Below are positions 15,433-24,582 of a stretch of DNA of 64,000 nt, piece after piece (position 1 is the first letter of the stretch; the number at the start of each line of letters is the position of its first letter). The notes under the pieces were generated by a model, which was not told the DNA's origin, made no database searches, and saw only the letters and a list, made by a program, of their open reading frames with translations. The translations under genes were made by a program, and so were the position numbers. Source of the DNA: Bdellovibrionaceae bacterium UBA1609 (GTDB lineage Bacteria > Bdellovibrionota > Bdellovibrionia > Bdellovibrionales > UBA1609); contig DCMZ01000010.1 of the NCBI GenBank assembly GCA_002321895.1, positions 390,135 through 454,134 of the forward strand, written 5' to 3'.

Positions 15433-16785
15433 TTAGTACTGAAGGAAACCCTTCTCTTCTTGAATTTTAAGTATTTGGGCCAGGTCACGATGTAGCTGCT
15501 CTTGATCCTTATTAGTAAGCAGAATCTCTGCTACCAAAGTGTCGGAGTCCACCGTTTTCTCCACTCGCTCACCATCTTTGTGGTAGGGAACCCATTCAGC
15601 AAACGAAGAGAGAGATTTGACTTTATCAAATAGTTTGGAATCCATTGTCCCTGGCTCCGGTGTGCGAATAAAAACAATAAGCCCTTCTTTTTTTAACTTA
15701 TAGCGGTGCTTAGCACGATTTATAAATCCAGCCGTTCCCACTATAGACTCGACCAACCAGTCCACGGCACTCTTTCCAATGGTCAGCTCAGTGAGCCTAG
15801 CACCACTAGCACCTGAAAGCCTGGCATTGTTCTCAATTAAAATGGGACCGCGCTCAGTCATCATAATCTCCATGTGCGAAGCGCCGTTTCGAAACTCAAG
15901 AGCATCCAGTACTTTGTGATTGTAAGCGATTAACTTCTCCTGCAGTTCACCTCTAGAGGGTAATAGTTCATCCCAGGAGTAGATAACACCTTCGCCTTCC
16001 ACTTTATACTTATGGTAGCGCCAGACATCTGTCACTACATGGATACCCATAAAGGAAACCGTATTCACCACATACTCGGAATCGTAAGTCAAATTACCTA
16101 AAAACTCTTGAACTAAAACTTCAGTGAGTATTCTGCCCTCTGAATCTCGGAAACCAATTAATTTTTTAAAGGCTCGTTCCGCCTCTTTCATATTGTTGGC
16201 GACATGATTACCATTTCCGCCCATTCCTTGAACCGGTTTCAAAACGATGGGCCATTTGCCGTGATTCTCGATCCAGATTCGAGTTCGTTCCCAATTGTCC
16301 GATTTAATTTGCTTTACACTGTCGATACCCAATGACCTAAGGCGCTCACTCATATCAAACTTATTTCTACGAGCCGAGGACGTTTCGATAGGGTTACCTC
16401 GTGTACCTACTCCATGAGCCAGTTCATCGGCCAAAAGAACTCCCGACTCGGCTCCTGGAATGATCAATTCCACCTTTTCCCGAATCAGCCGACGAACCAA
16501 CCCAACAATATCACCTATACTGTTGATGACATTAGTTTTAAAATTGGAGGGATCAAAGGTGGACGCAAAATAGGGATCGGCAATTTCTTTTTCCGATTGA
16601 ACATGAACCGTTTCAATTCCGTACTTATTCAATGCGGGAGCTACGTGACGACCCGAAGAATAAGCATCTACAATCCCCACTCGCTGGGGTACATAGAACA
16701 AGCTTTTGCATACAGGTCCCATAGCCATAACAGCTGGACTCCATAACAACATAAGCAATAATGATCTAAACATCCATCGATTCAA
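15433..16785 (-). CDS. ATP-grasp domain protein with Sec signal peptide
   Basis: A 450-residue protein whose body is an ATP-grasp ligase: Pro-Ile-Val-Leu-Lys-Pro-Val-Gln-Gly-Met-Gly-Gly-Asn-Gly in the ATP-binding loop (about residue 175-190), Leu-Val-Gln-Glu-Phe-Leu, and Ile-Leu-Ile-Glu-Asn-Asn-Ala-Arg in the metal site, as in D-Ala-D-Ala or carboxylate-amine ligases of the BacD/CarB type. The TTG at 16785 is preceded by AAGGA at good spacing, and yields a clean signal peptide (residues 1-21, ending Val-Met-Ala). An internal ATG at 16773 keeps most of it. An exported ATP-using enzyme is odd. The substrate is unknown. Confidence 0.8.
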   Translation of the reverse strand: MNRWMFRSLLLMLLWSPAVMAMGPVCKSLFYVPQRVGIVDAYSSGRHVAPALNKYGIETVHVQSEKEIADPYFASTFDPSNFKTNVINSIGDIVGLVRRLIREKVELIIPGAESGVLLADELAHGVGTRGNPIETSSARRNKFDMSERLRSLGIDSVKQIKSDNWERTRIWIENHGKWPIVLKPVQGMGGNGNHVANNMKEAERAFKKLIGFRDSEGRILTEVLVQEFLGNLTYDSEYVVNTVSFMGIHVVTDVWRYHKYKVEGEGVIYSWDELLPSRGELQEKLIAYNHKVLDALEFRNGASHMEIMMTERGPILIENNARLSGASGARLTELTIGKSAVDWLVESIVGTAGFINRAKHRYKLKKEGLIVFIRTPEPGTMDSKLFDKVKSLSSFAEWVPYHKDGERVEKTVDSDTLVAEILLTNKDQEQLHRDLAQILKIQEEKGFLQY

Positions 16786-16956
16786 CTTATATATCCTTCA
16801 ACTAAGCCTTAGCATAATAAAGGATTTCACCCAGATAACACACCTCGTAGTACCTAAGGTAAAGTATTTACAATGGCACCAAATTCGCTATTCATACTGC
16901 CATAAGTGACGTTTATTGGTCTTTAGGACCTCAAAAGCTCTCAAGGAGAAATCAGG

Positions 16957-18600
16957 ATGCTTCACGCCTTTCGTGTCTGTTTATTTTTTTTACTTTCCAG
17001 TAGTTTTTACAGCCTGTCCTTCGCCGGTACCGAATGTGAAGAAATAGCCCTTCGAACGGCTCCGGGCGAAAACGGAAGATTGGTTTTTACTGAATCTTTA
17101 GAAGCCGACTTACTCCAATGCCTTGAGGAATATGGGCAAAGTCTGATCTCCGGTAAAGACAGTGTGGGAGCTGTTGAGATGGACACTTACTTAAATGACA
17201 TAAAAGACAAGAAGGCCGCACGCGTGAAAGCCAATGGTACTTTTGGTCGTGGAATACAGTTCGACCGCTTGAATCCAATACCGCTTGAGCACCAATATAT
17301 CATTCGAGTACCAAAAAGAGCATTGGGTATTGAAGGCCGCATTGTGGAAGGTCAGTGCTTTGATCTCACAAGAGCTCCCTATTTAAACTCTGACGAAGCT
17401 CGTCTAAATTTCACCATTGCTATCAAAGATCAACTAATAGAGATCGCAAAATTCTTGGGCCACTTTCATGCGAAGACTTTAGGTGGAGAAGCCAGTTTGA
17501 TTTTCCAACCTCGTCAAATCAAGTTGTGCAACCAAAACCAATTTTACTATACGGCTGAACATGGATCCGAAAGGCAGCTCATGTATGGCGATCACACGTT
17601 ACACTTTGGCATCCCTAACATTAAGCGGCCTGCAAGAATAGAGGTGCTCTCTGCACAGGACATCAATGAACTTTGGAATGACGGTGACATCATTCGCAAA
17701 GTACCCAAGGATTATGATTATGATCTTGAAAGGGAATCCATCACTGAAATCCCTGCGGATGTGCTAACCAGTGACACCGACGAGAGACTTTATGGCTTTA
17801 ACCGTGACGGCCAAAAGGAAGAATTGATCACTGAGCTACTGGCAAAATACTGGGGCTTTTTAAACCCTATGGGCACTTTAAGAAGCAGTGCACGCTATAT
17901 ACTTACTGGTATTGTACACAAATCTTTTAGCCCGAGGCCGTCCTACAATTCAGATCCGGCCATTCAACACTTTACACTAAAATCCACTTATCAGAGTTTA
18001 ATGCGCACTGGGGAACAGTTTTTCGACCCGGTCAACATTGAGTTCTATAAAGAGAAAATCGAGCCCAGCAAAGAAAGACTCAAAGCCTTCCACAACATGT
18101 TTCAAGATGTAGCCATGTCGCCATCTATGATCTCTCAATCCATTGAATCCAATATTGCAGATACGGCCCACTCTGATATGGGAATGATCATACAGATGCA
18201 GGAACAATTGTGCCTTGGTGTGGCAGTAACTAACAACCACACCATCACCTCTATGGTGGATTTCCTAAGAACTGGATCGAACCCAGACATGTCTAACTTC
18301 ACATTAGGCAACTATGGGGACGCACAAATGGATATCATTAGAGAAGATAATTGGCTTGATACGGACACAACAAAGATTAGATTCAGAGGTAACGGAAAAT
18401 TGATCGAAGCCATGCAAGTGAATATGGCGCGACAAACAGGAATTTTTGCCTGCACGAACACCTCTGATAAAGTGACCACATCACTACAAATCCCGACAAT
18501 GAGCTCTAGTGAGTACCGCTCAAAAGCTTTAAATAGCTTTATTGGCTCGGTTCGAGAAGATGCCGATTTACTTGCCGACTTTGTCGATAGACTCGATTAG
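16957..18600 (+). CDS. secreted protein of unknown function, 547 aa
   Basis: A 547-residue protein with a signal peptide at residues 1-23 (ending Ser-Phe-Ala) and several scattered Cys. AAGGAG precedes the ATG. Visible features include Gly-His-Phe-His-Ala-Lys-Thr at about residue 167, Tyr-Gly-Asp-His-Thr-Leu-His-Phe-Gly near residue 210, and long stretches of helix. I considered a kinase-fold (DUF2252-like) origin because of the Gly-Asp-His-x-x-x-x-Phe-Gly box but the rest does not support it. It is divergent from the exported ATP-grasp gene, sharing its 171-bp upstream region, and its 3' end overlaps the LETM1-like gene. Confidence 0.6.
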   Translation: MLHAFRVCLFFLLSSSFYSLSFAGTECEEIALRTAPGENGRLVFTESLEADLLQCLEEYGQSLISGKDSVGAVEMDTYLNDIKDKKAARVKANGTFGRGIQFDRLNPIPLEHQYIIRVPKRALGIEGRIVEGQCFDLTRAPYLNSDEARLNFTIAIKDQLIEIAKFLGHFHAKTLGGEASLIFQPRQIKLCNQNQFYYTAEHGSERQLMYGDHTLHFGIPNIKRPARIEVLSAQDINELWNDGDIIRKVPKDYDYDLERESITEIPADVLTSDTDERLYGFNRDGQKEELITELLAKYWGFLNPMGTLRSSARYILTGIVHKSFSPRPSYNSDPAIQHFTLKSTYQSLMRTGEQFFDPVNIEFYKEKIEPSKERLKAFHNMFQDVAMSPSMISQSIESNIADTAHSDMGMIIQMQEQLCLGVAVTNNHTITSMVDFLRTGSNPDMSNFTLGNYGDAQMDIIREDNWLDTDTTKIRFRGNGKLIEAMQVNMARQTGIFACTNTSDKVTTSLQIPTMSSSEYRSKALNSFIGSVREDADLLADFVDRLD

Positions 18601-19051
18601 TCCTGTGGCAAAAAAAGTGCCTCCCAAACATAATGGAACTATGTGGGGGAAAATATTAGCGGATATGGTTTTTCAAGCTGTGATTTGGGCGGGAGACAAG
18701 TTTCAACTGGCCAACGACAGCATTGTAAAGCAACTGGAAGTGTTAAAACGCATCTTAGCCCAAGAGAGTGTTGAAACTCGAAAGATGTTAGAGATCTACG
18801 CTCGCCAAGCCCAAGGCAAAGCCACTCCCACTGAAATGCAATTCGCCCGGGCCCAATTCATCGATATCATTAAAGCGGCGGGCATCGGCTTTTATGCCCT
18901 ACTCCCATTCACTTTGCTTACGATTCCATTTTTTGTCCGTTTAGGACGTCGCTTTGGAGTAGAAATCCTTCCTTCGTCTTTCCAGGGCATCATCACTCCT
19001 CAACCACCCAAGACCAAAAAGGCCACTAAAAAGAAGCCCAAAAAGAAATAG
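18560..19051 (+). CDS. LETM1-like domain protein
   Basis: About 163 residues. The C-terminal half has a hydrophobic segment followed by a Pro-rich basic tail: Leu-Leu-Pro-Phe-Thr-Leu-Leu-Thr-Ile-Pro-Phe-Phe, then Leu-Gly-Arg-Arg-Phe-Gly and Leu-Pro-Ser-Ser-Phe, the pattern of the LETM1 ribosome-binding domain helix and its Leu-Pro-Ser-x-Phe end. The N-terminal half is an amphipathic helix region. The tail is Lys/Pro-rich. The start is uncertain: an ATG at 18560, a TTG at 18542, a GTG at 18605 and an ATG at 18641 all lack good Shine-Dalgarno sequences; the first two overlap the upstream gene. A large palindromic element follows directly after the stop. Confidence 0.55.
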   Translation: MPIYLPTLSIDSISPVAKKVPPKHNGTMWGKILADMVFQAVIWAGDKFQLANDSIVKQLEVLKRILAQESVETRKMLEIYARQAQGKATPTEMQFARAQFIDIIKAAGIGFYALLPFTLLTIPFFVRLGRRFGVEILPSSFQGIITPQPPKTKKATKKKPKKK

Positions 19052-19053
19052 CC

Positions 19054-19236
19054 ATTGGTTCATTGAGATTTAAAAATATTTTTCAATTTTGCTCTCATCG
19101 ACTCCTCCCGTTGGCGGGGCGTATCGGAAGATGCGGCAGCCTTACGGCTGAAGCATCGTTTGAGACGAGCCGCTGCCATAAGGGCGAGGAGATGAGATTA
19201 AAATTGAAAAATATTTTTAAATCTCAATGAACCAAT
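19054..19236. repeat. 183-bp palindromic intergenic element
   Basis: The ends at 19054-19090 and 19200-19236 are perfect 37-base inverted repeats, beginning ATTGGTTC and ending in A/T-rich tracts. Further imperfect pairing continues inward (TCTCATC with GATGAGA, CTCCTC with GAGGA), and the centre has its own stem-loops around 19111-19140 and 19130-19170. It fills the gap between convergent genes completely, so it could act as a bidirectional terminator. The core (19096-19140, CGGGGCG, ATCGGAA, GGCAGCC) is related to a second copy at 27211-27277. The size and the perfect ends suggest a mobile MITE-like or REP-like element instead. Confidence 0.8.
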
Positions 19237-19244
19237 AAGTCGTA

Positions 19245-21416
19245 TTAAATTTCCCTACCCGCCTGTACGCTCACCACAGAACAAGGCGCTTGAGCAATGA
19301 TATTATCTACTTCTGTGCCAAAGTGAGTTTCCCAAAGAGTTTGCTTCTGCTTTGTACCGAGAACGAGCAGATCAAACTCTACGGCAAGGCTTAGAATATC
19401 CTCTCCCCGCTTATCCGATCGAAGGATTTGTGTTTCCGTTTGGGAATGACAACAAGAGGTCACAAGTGTGGATAGAAGCATGGTGGCAGTATTTACTTCT
19501 CGATCTGGTAGCTTTGTTCCCACCACCTTCACTACTGTTAGTTTGGCCTCATTGTTTCGAGCAAACTGATCCGCAGTACTGAGCACCAACCGATCATAGT
19601 CGCCACCTTGAATAACCACTAAAACCTTTCGTACATAGCGAACACCGGTGTCTCTAAAAGTGATCAGATTACACTGTAAATGGTTGCGTAACCAACCTAT
19701 GGGGTTGTGTAGAGTAAAAGTACCGCGCGATCGGCCACCCCATTCGGTAACCAACCAATCGCAATGCAAGCGACTGCTGATTTGGTGAATGGTCTTCATT
19801 ACATCATGAGCGAGTATAGGATCAAATCGTACGGAAACATTTTGTTTAACGGCCAAGGCATTGATCCGACGCCTTAATGCTCTTACCTGTGGAGATTCGT
19901 CGGCAATATCTGTAAAAGTGGTTTGCTCCGGGATTTCCGTCACATGTGCCACTTCCAACTTACCACCTTCGGTCAACGAAGCTCCCATTTCAATAAGTAC
20001 TTCGGGAGACCTTTCCTTACCAAATAAGGCAACAACAACATTCGCATCGCCTGTGAGCTCCAAAAACTCCAATCGATTTTGAAACAATGTATGATCTTCT
20101 TTTTCTATAAGATCTTTACGAACACCTCTGAACCCAATCACTCCCACTCGATCAATACGTCTTTGAGCGTATAAAAAATAAATCAATAGCCCAGGAACAC
20201 CAATAGTGAGAATGGCCACCACCACAAGGCTTTTCATTGATAGTAATAGTACTCCGGTCGACAACACCCCAAAGATCTGCACCCAAGGATAAAGTGGAGA
20301 TTTATATTTCGGCTTGTACCATTGAACGCGCAGCTCCCTTAAAACAATCACGGCTATGTTTTCCATCAAATAGATGAGTAAAATAAAAGCCGAAGCAAGC
20401 TTTGCGATCTTACCTACATCTAATGTAAACACCGAAGCGGCCACTACGATTCCGGAAAAAATAATACTCCAAACGGGTGTCAGAAAACGTTGGTGCAGTC
20501 GACCAACAAAGTAGGGCAAAAGTCGATCCCGGGCCATGGCAAAAGGAAATCTCGAAGCCGCCAATAGACCGGCATTGGCCATGGAAGCCATGGTCAAAAT
20601 AGCCAATACGGCAATCACCACACCTAAGACCTCTCCACCTAAATACTGAGCCATTGTATGAATGGGTTTTAAATTATCTGCGATTGCCGCTTGAGGAAAT
20701 AAGAGCCCTAGGACATAGGAAACCAAGGCATAGAGAATTGAAACAATGGCTAGAGATACTAGGATACCCCGAGGAAGGTTGCGCTCAGGAGACTTTACTT
20801 CTTCCGCAATAGCAGCCACCTTGGTCACTCCTGCGTAGGACACAAAAACCAGGGCAGTGGCAGCAAAAAACCCCTCGACCCCTTCCGTCATAAAGGGTTC
20901 CATGTGTCCCTGCTCAGCTTTTACAAAACCAAGTCCAATCAGAGTCAGCAAACCCAATATACACAATACCACCACAACAATGATGGATTTACTCACTTTG
21001 CCCACCCCAAATAAATTGAGCAGAACTATCCCTAGGAGCACCATTTCTACCGTTGGTATCAAAGGCCAATGGGTGATCACCGAAAGGTAAGCACCTATTC
21101 CAATCAATGCAAATGCACTTTTTAGCAAAAGAGACAACCAAAGCCCGAGGCCAGCAACGGTTCCAACAAGCGGCCCAAAAGTCCGCTCCAGATAAACGTA
21201 GGTCCCGCCGGATGTGGGCATGGCTGTGGCCAGTTCACTCTTTGACATGGCCGCCGGCAACACACATAAAGCGGCTAACATATAGGCTAAGTAGGTGGAC
21301 GGACCTGTTTGCGCAAACGCCACTCCTGGGAGCACAAAAATACCACTGCCAAGCATTGAACTAATGCTTACAGAAATCACTGCACTTAATCCCAAGGTCC
21401 GCTCAAGTGTCTTCAA
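19245..21416 (-). CDS. APC-family amino acid permease with two C-terminal Usp domains
   Basis: A 723-residue protein. Residues 1 to about 440 are an APC-superfamily transporter with about twelve hydrophobic segments; the substrate-site Gly-Ser-Gly-Ile-Phe in TM1 is present, and Gly-Gly-Thr-Tyr-Val-Tyr-Leu-Glu in TM2-3 follows the usual APC pattern. Residues about 455-720 hold two universal-stress-protein-like domains, the second with a Leu-Val-Leu-Gly-Thr-Lys segment near the end. APC-Usp fusions are known in several phyla, where the cytoplasmic Usp part is thought to regulate transport. The substrate is not predictable. The gene stands alone, transcribed towards the palindromic element. Confidence 0.85.
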   Translation of the reverse strand: MKTLERTLGLSAVISVSISSMLGSGIFVLPGVAFAQTGPSTYLAYMLAALCVLPAAMSKSELATAMPTSGGTYVYLERTFGPLVGTVAGLGLWLSLLLKSAFALIGIGAYLSVITHWPLIPTVEMVLLGIVLLNLFGVGKVSKSIIVVVVLCILGLLTLIGLGFVKAEQGHMEPFMTEGVEGFFAATALVFVSYAGVTKVAAIAEEVKSPERNLPRGILVSLAIVSILYALVSYVLGLLFPQAAIADNLKPIHTMAQYLGGEVLGVVIAVLAILTMASMANAGLLAASRFPFAMARDRLLPYFVGRLHQRFLTPVWSIIFSGIVVAASVFTLDVGKIAKLASAFILLIYLMENIAVIVLRELRVQWYKPKYKSPLYPWVQIFGVLSTGVLLLSMKSLVVVAILTIGVPGLLIYFLYAQRRIDRVGVIGFRGVRKDLIEKEDHTLFQNRLEFLELTGDANVVVALFGKERSPEVLIEMGASLTEGGKLEVAHVTEIPEQTTFTDIADESPQVRALRRRINALAVKQNVSVRFDPILAHDVMKTIHQISSRLHCDWLVTEWGGRSRGTFTLHNPIGWLRNHLQCNLITFRDTGVRYVRKVLVVIQGGDYDRLVLSTADQFARNNEAKLTVVKVVGTKLPDREVNTATMLLSTLVTSCCHSQTETQILRSDKRGEDILSLAVEFDLLVLGTKQKQTLWETHFGTEVDNIIAQAPCSVVSVQAGREI

Positions 21417-21655
21417 AAGTCCTCCAAAATAGAGCGCTATCCTAGTGGTAAAATAAGGTGTTGGCCACTACTCGTGGGCCTCTGTTCAAATTTGGATCTA
21501 ACTGTTCCAATTCGGATCCGGTAAATATTACTAAGTACCATAATAAAATTAGCAAATTATCCGGTCATATCGGAGGCTTACGGCCACTCAGTGGTTCTGA
21601 ACAAGGCATGCGGATTGCAAATTATTCGAGGACCCAACTACCCACGAGGCCTTTA

Positions 21656-24577
21656 GTGAAAAATGTAGCATTTGTACTACTCGCACTTCTTTTGACTCCC
21701 TTAACCGGATGGTCTGCCGATTGCCAATTTAAAGGCGATGGAGCCAAACCTCATGCCATCTTTTTAATTCATGGATTAATGGCCAACGCAGATTCCTTTG
21801 GTGACGCGGCTCAACTCCTTCATGAAACCTATGCTCAAAACTGTAAAAAGAACGTTCGCGTTCACACCATTGAGTATTTTACCAACCCCAGCCGTGAGGG
21901 CGGTATTCTCAATTTTCACAGGGTCCAAACCCTTCACCCCTATGATTTTGCCAAGGTGGCTTACGCCGACATGAAGGCTTTTCTCACCAAGCAAGCGGCC
22001 ATCGATAGAATCAACGGAGTGCCCTCTGAAAATCAATTCTCACTGGATACTCCATATTCAATAATGGTCCACTCCCAAGGTGGTATTACAGCCATGAGTA
22101 TTCTTCAGTCTTGCATTCAAAGTGAATTGGAAGATAACGACGAAGAACAGCGCTGTGATTACAATGCTGTATTGAATGAGTATCAGACCTTAGAAGATGA
22201 AGATGGAAATCCCCATGAAAAATGGAACGAGGACAATCTTTTAACCACTGAATTTGTGGATAATAACGGTGAAACCAGAACGGTTCGAGTGACTCCCGAG
22301 GAAATGTACTCTCAACCCGCAGCAAATATTAAAAACCTAATTACTTTTGGGACACCGTTTTGGGGCTCACCGACGGCAAACAAAGGGGTTAGCCTTGAAA
22401 ACTTCATTGATGGATTCATTTCCACTATTTTTAAAGTACTAAAGAAAACTTACCCCAAAGAACAAATCAGTCGACTGGCAATTGGGGGCAGAGGAACAAG
22501 CTTTCAAAGAATATTTATGCTTAATCGCCCGCGATACAGTGATTTTGGCAGTAACCCGGAATGGGAAGGTCTTTTTGACGGACAGTTAAATACATATAAC
22601 GTATCGGGATTACTACCCACCTATGACCCAGCCTATCGTGAAGCCCATTTAGACGGAGTCCTGCAAAACATCTCTGCGGCCATAGTGAATATGTTCGCAA
22701 ACCCTATTTATTACGAAAATGACATTATTGTTGGAAACCCAGAAGCTCGCGTAGATTTTAACTACTTCATTCAAAACATCGATAAGGGCCAACCCTCTTG
22801 GAGAGGACAAACTAAAATGGCAGGGCAAGAACAGTTCTACCCGTTCCATCTGTCCCATATCCCGATGTTTGATGACAAAGTCATGGGTATCGCTAATATA
22901 TTGAGGAAAGACATTGAGATTCACCCCTCTTGGCTTCTCATTCAAAAGGTACTTAATAAAGAGTTTGGCCTCAGCTCAAAATCAGGCATAGAATCCCTTA
23001 TCACTGCGGGCAGTGATTCTGAAATCGTTCAATTTTCCCAAACAGAAAAGAACGAAAACTTTGTTGAACGTCTAAAGAACTTCACATCTGAAATTAAATT
23101 GGTTACCCCGCGTGGATATCATCGAAAAATCAACATTAGAGAAAGTCATGTCTCCGCTGCCAACAAAGCGCCAAAAGATGTTTATGATGAGATTGTTTTA
23201 GCCAGTTCACTCTATGTAAAAACATTGGGAATTCATCCTGATGGCTTAAAAATAAAACATCACTATGGGCAGAGTATATATCATGTTGGATCTTTTAAAG
23301 ATGCATTTGCCTTTTCACCAAAGACCGAAAACCTCGGTGAAATTACAAATACTTTATATGACAAGGAATCCAACCAGACGTTTCAAGTGAATGGCTATCC
23401 ATTAGAATATACTATTGATCTTCCTGGATTCCATAAGACCAGTTTCACACAAGCGGTTTTACCTTCTTTTAACTCCTACGCCGAAATCTTTCTAGACACC
23501 TACCTTCCCTTTGATCATACATGGGCCCAAACTGGACCCATTGCTTCTATTGTTGCCGGTGTGGAAACGGGAACTCGTAATGAAGTTGTTAGAGAGTTCT
23601 ATCTAGACGGAAAAGGAATATTAAAAACACGAGTTAAGCGCCTTAAAGAAATGGAAAGTACGGATCGAGTGGGTCAATGTCATGTAGGTATGACTGGTAA
23701 CGCCACTCCCACCGTGTTTCGCTATCAGACACGCAAAGAAGATGGGTCACGTAAAATGACCATTAACAAAATTCGATTTAATGATGAGTCTTTCTTCAAA
23801 TGGGCGGAAACCTGGAAACAATTGGCTCAAAATAAAATCGAGCTCTACTCTCAGGTGAATTCAAATCGCCCCGAGGAAATTCGAGTGGGCCACTTCACGC
23901 AAAGAAGAAAAGAAGTGGAAACCGTCGAACTCACTATGCCTATTGAAGAGCTAGAGCAAAAATCTTCTGAAGTGGAAGTGGTTAAGTCTGGATTTGTGCT
24001 TGCTACAGACAAGACGACAAACATCCAGGGTCGTGAAATGGTAAAACTTCAGTTTAACTATCCCCCATCTGTGCGACCAAGGAAAGCCATTGAAATTTTA
24101 GGTCGAGTGACTCAAGTCCCTATGATCAACGGAAAGCCTCTGCTTGATATTAGAGCTAAAACGGGACGTGCATGTAGTTTGGTGGAAGAAGATCTATTTG
24201 GAAATGCCTGTGACGTAGAGTTTGTCGATAGATACCTTATTACCTCTTATGAGATCCGTCGTGAAGATGGCCTTAAGACGTTTGAGTCCATCGGCTCAAA
24301 AACAATCACCGACAAAGATGGAAACGAACTTCCCGCTGGAGTTCGATGGATCAATGTTGTGGATGTAGATGTATTTCGTCCCGATCAAAAAGTACCTGTT
24401 GGTGTGTTAACCCGACAACCAGGTCCTTATGTGAATAACCACTTTAACGACACCCGTGGAAAGGGTTTCGTAAAAGGTGATGAGTGTTTAAAAGACCGCT
24501 ACGACAGTCTTTCAAGCGCTACTGGCGCTTCCACTCGAATTCACTATAGACATGGAGTTCTGAAGGCCACCAACTAA
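21656..24577 (+). CDS. secreted lipase-like alpha/beta hydrolase, large C-terminal extension
   Basis: About 973 residues from a GTG at 21656, preferred because GAGG lies six bases upstream and the product starts directly with a signal peptide (about residues 1-20, ending Trp-Ser-Ala); the open frame extends to 21458 without a convincing ribosome-binding site. The hydrolase core has Phe-Leu-Ile-His-Gly-Leu-Met (oxyanion hole) near residue 35-41 and the nucleophile Ser140 in Met-Val-His-Ser-Gln-Gly-Gly, where the first Gly of GxSxG is Val. The remaining about 550 residues are of unknown fold. It is followed by a pseudouridine synthase gene after five bases. Confidence 0.75.
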   Translation: MKNVAFVLLALLLTPLTGWSADCQFKGDGAKPHAIFLIHGLMANADSFGDAAQLLHETYAQNCKKNVRVHTIEYFTNPSREGGILNFHRVQTLHPYDFAKVAYADMKAFLTKQAAIDRINGVPSENQFSLDTPYSIMVHSQGGITAMSILQSCIQSELEDNDEEQRCDYNAVLNEYQTLEDEDGNPHEKWNEDNLLTTEFVDNNGETRTVRVTPEEMYSQPAANIKNLITFGTPFWGSPTANKGVSLENFIDGFISTIFKVLKKTYPKEQISRLAIGGRGTSFQRIFMLNRPRYSDFGSNPEWEGLFDGQLNTYNVSGLLPTYDPAYREAHLDGVLQNISAAIVNMFANPIYYENDIIVGNPEARVDFNYFIQNIDKGQPSWRGQTKMAGQEQFYPFHLSHIPMFDDKVMGIANILRKDIEIHPSWLLIQKVLNKEFGLSSKSGIESLITAGSDSEIVQFSQTEKNENFVERLKNFTSEIKLVTPRGYHRKINIRESHVSAANKAPKDVYDEIVLASSLYVKTLGIHPDGLKIKHHYGQSIYHVGSFKDAFAFSPKTENLGEITNTLYDKESNQTFQVNGYPLEYTIDLPGFHKTSFTQAVLPSFNSYAEIFLDTYLPFDHTWAQTGPIASIVAGVETGTRNEVVREFYLDGKGILKTRVKRLKEMESTDRVGQCHVGMTGNATPTVFRYQTRKEDGSRKMTINKIRFNDESFFKWAETWKQLAQNKIELYSQVNSNRPEEIRVGHFTQRRKEVETVELTMPIEELEQKSSEVEVVKSGFVLATDKTTNIQGREMVKLQFNYPPSVRPRKAIEILGRVTQVPMINGKPLLDIRAKTGRACSLVEEDLFGNACDVEFVDRYLITSYEIRREDGLKTFESIGSKTITDKDGNELPAGVRWINVVDVDVFRPDQKVPVGVLTRQPGPYVNNHFNDTRGKGFVKGDECLKDRYDSLSSATGASTRIHYRHGVLKATN

Positions 24578-24582
24578 TCACT

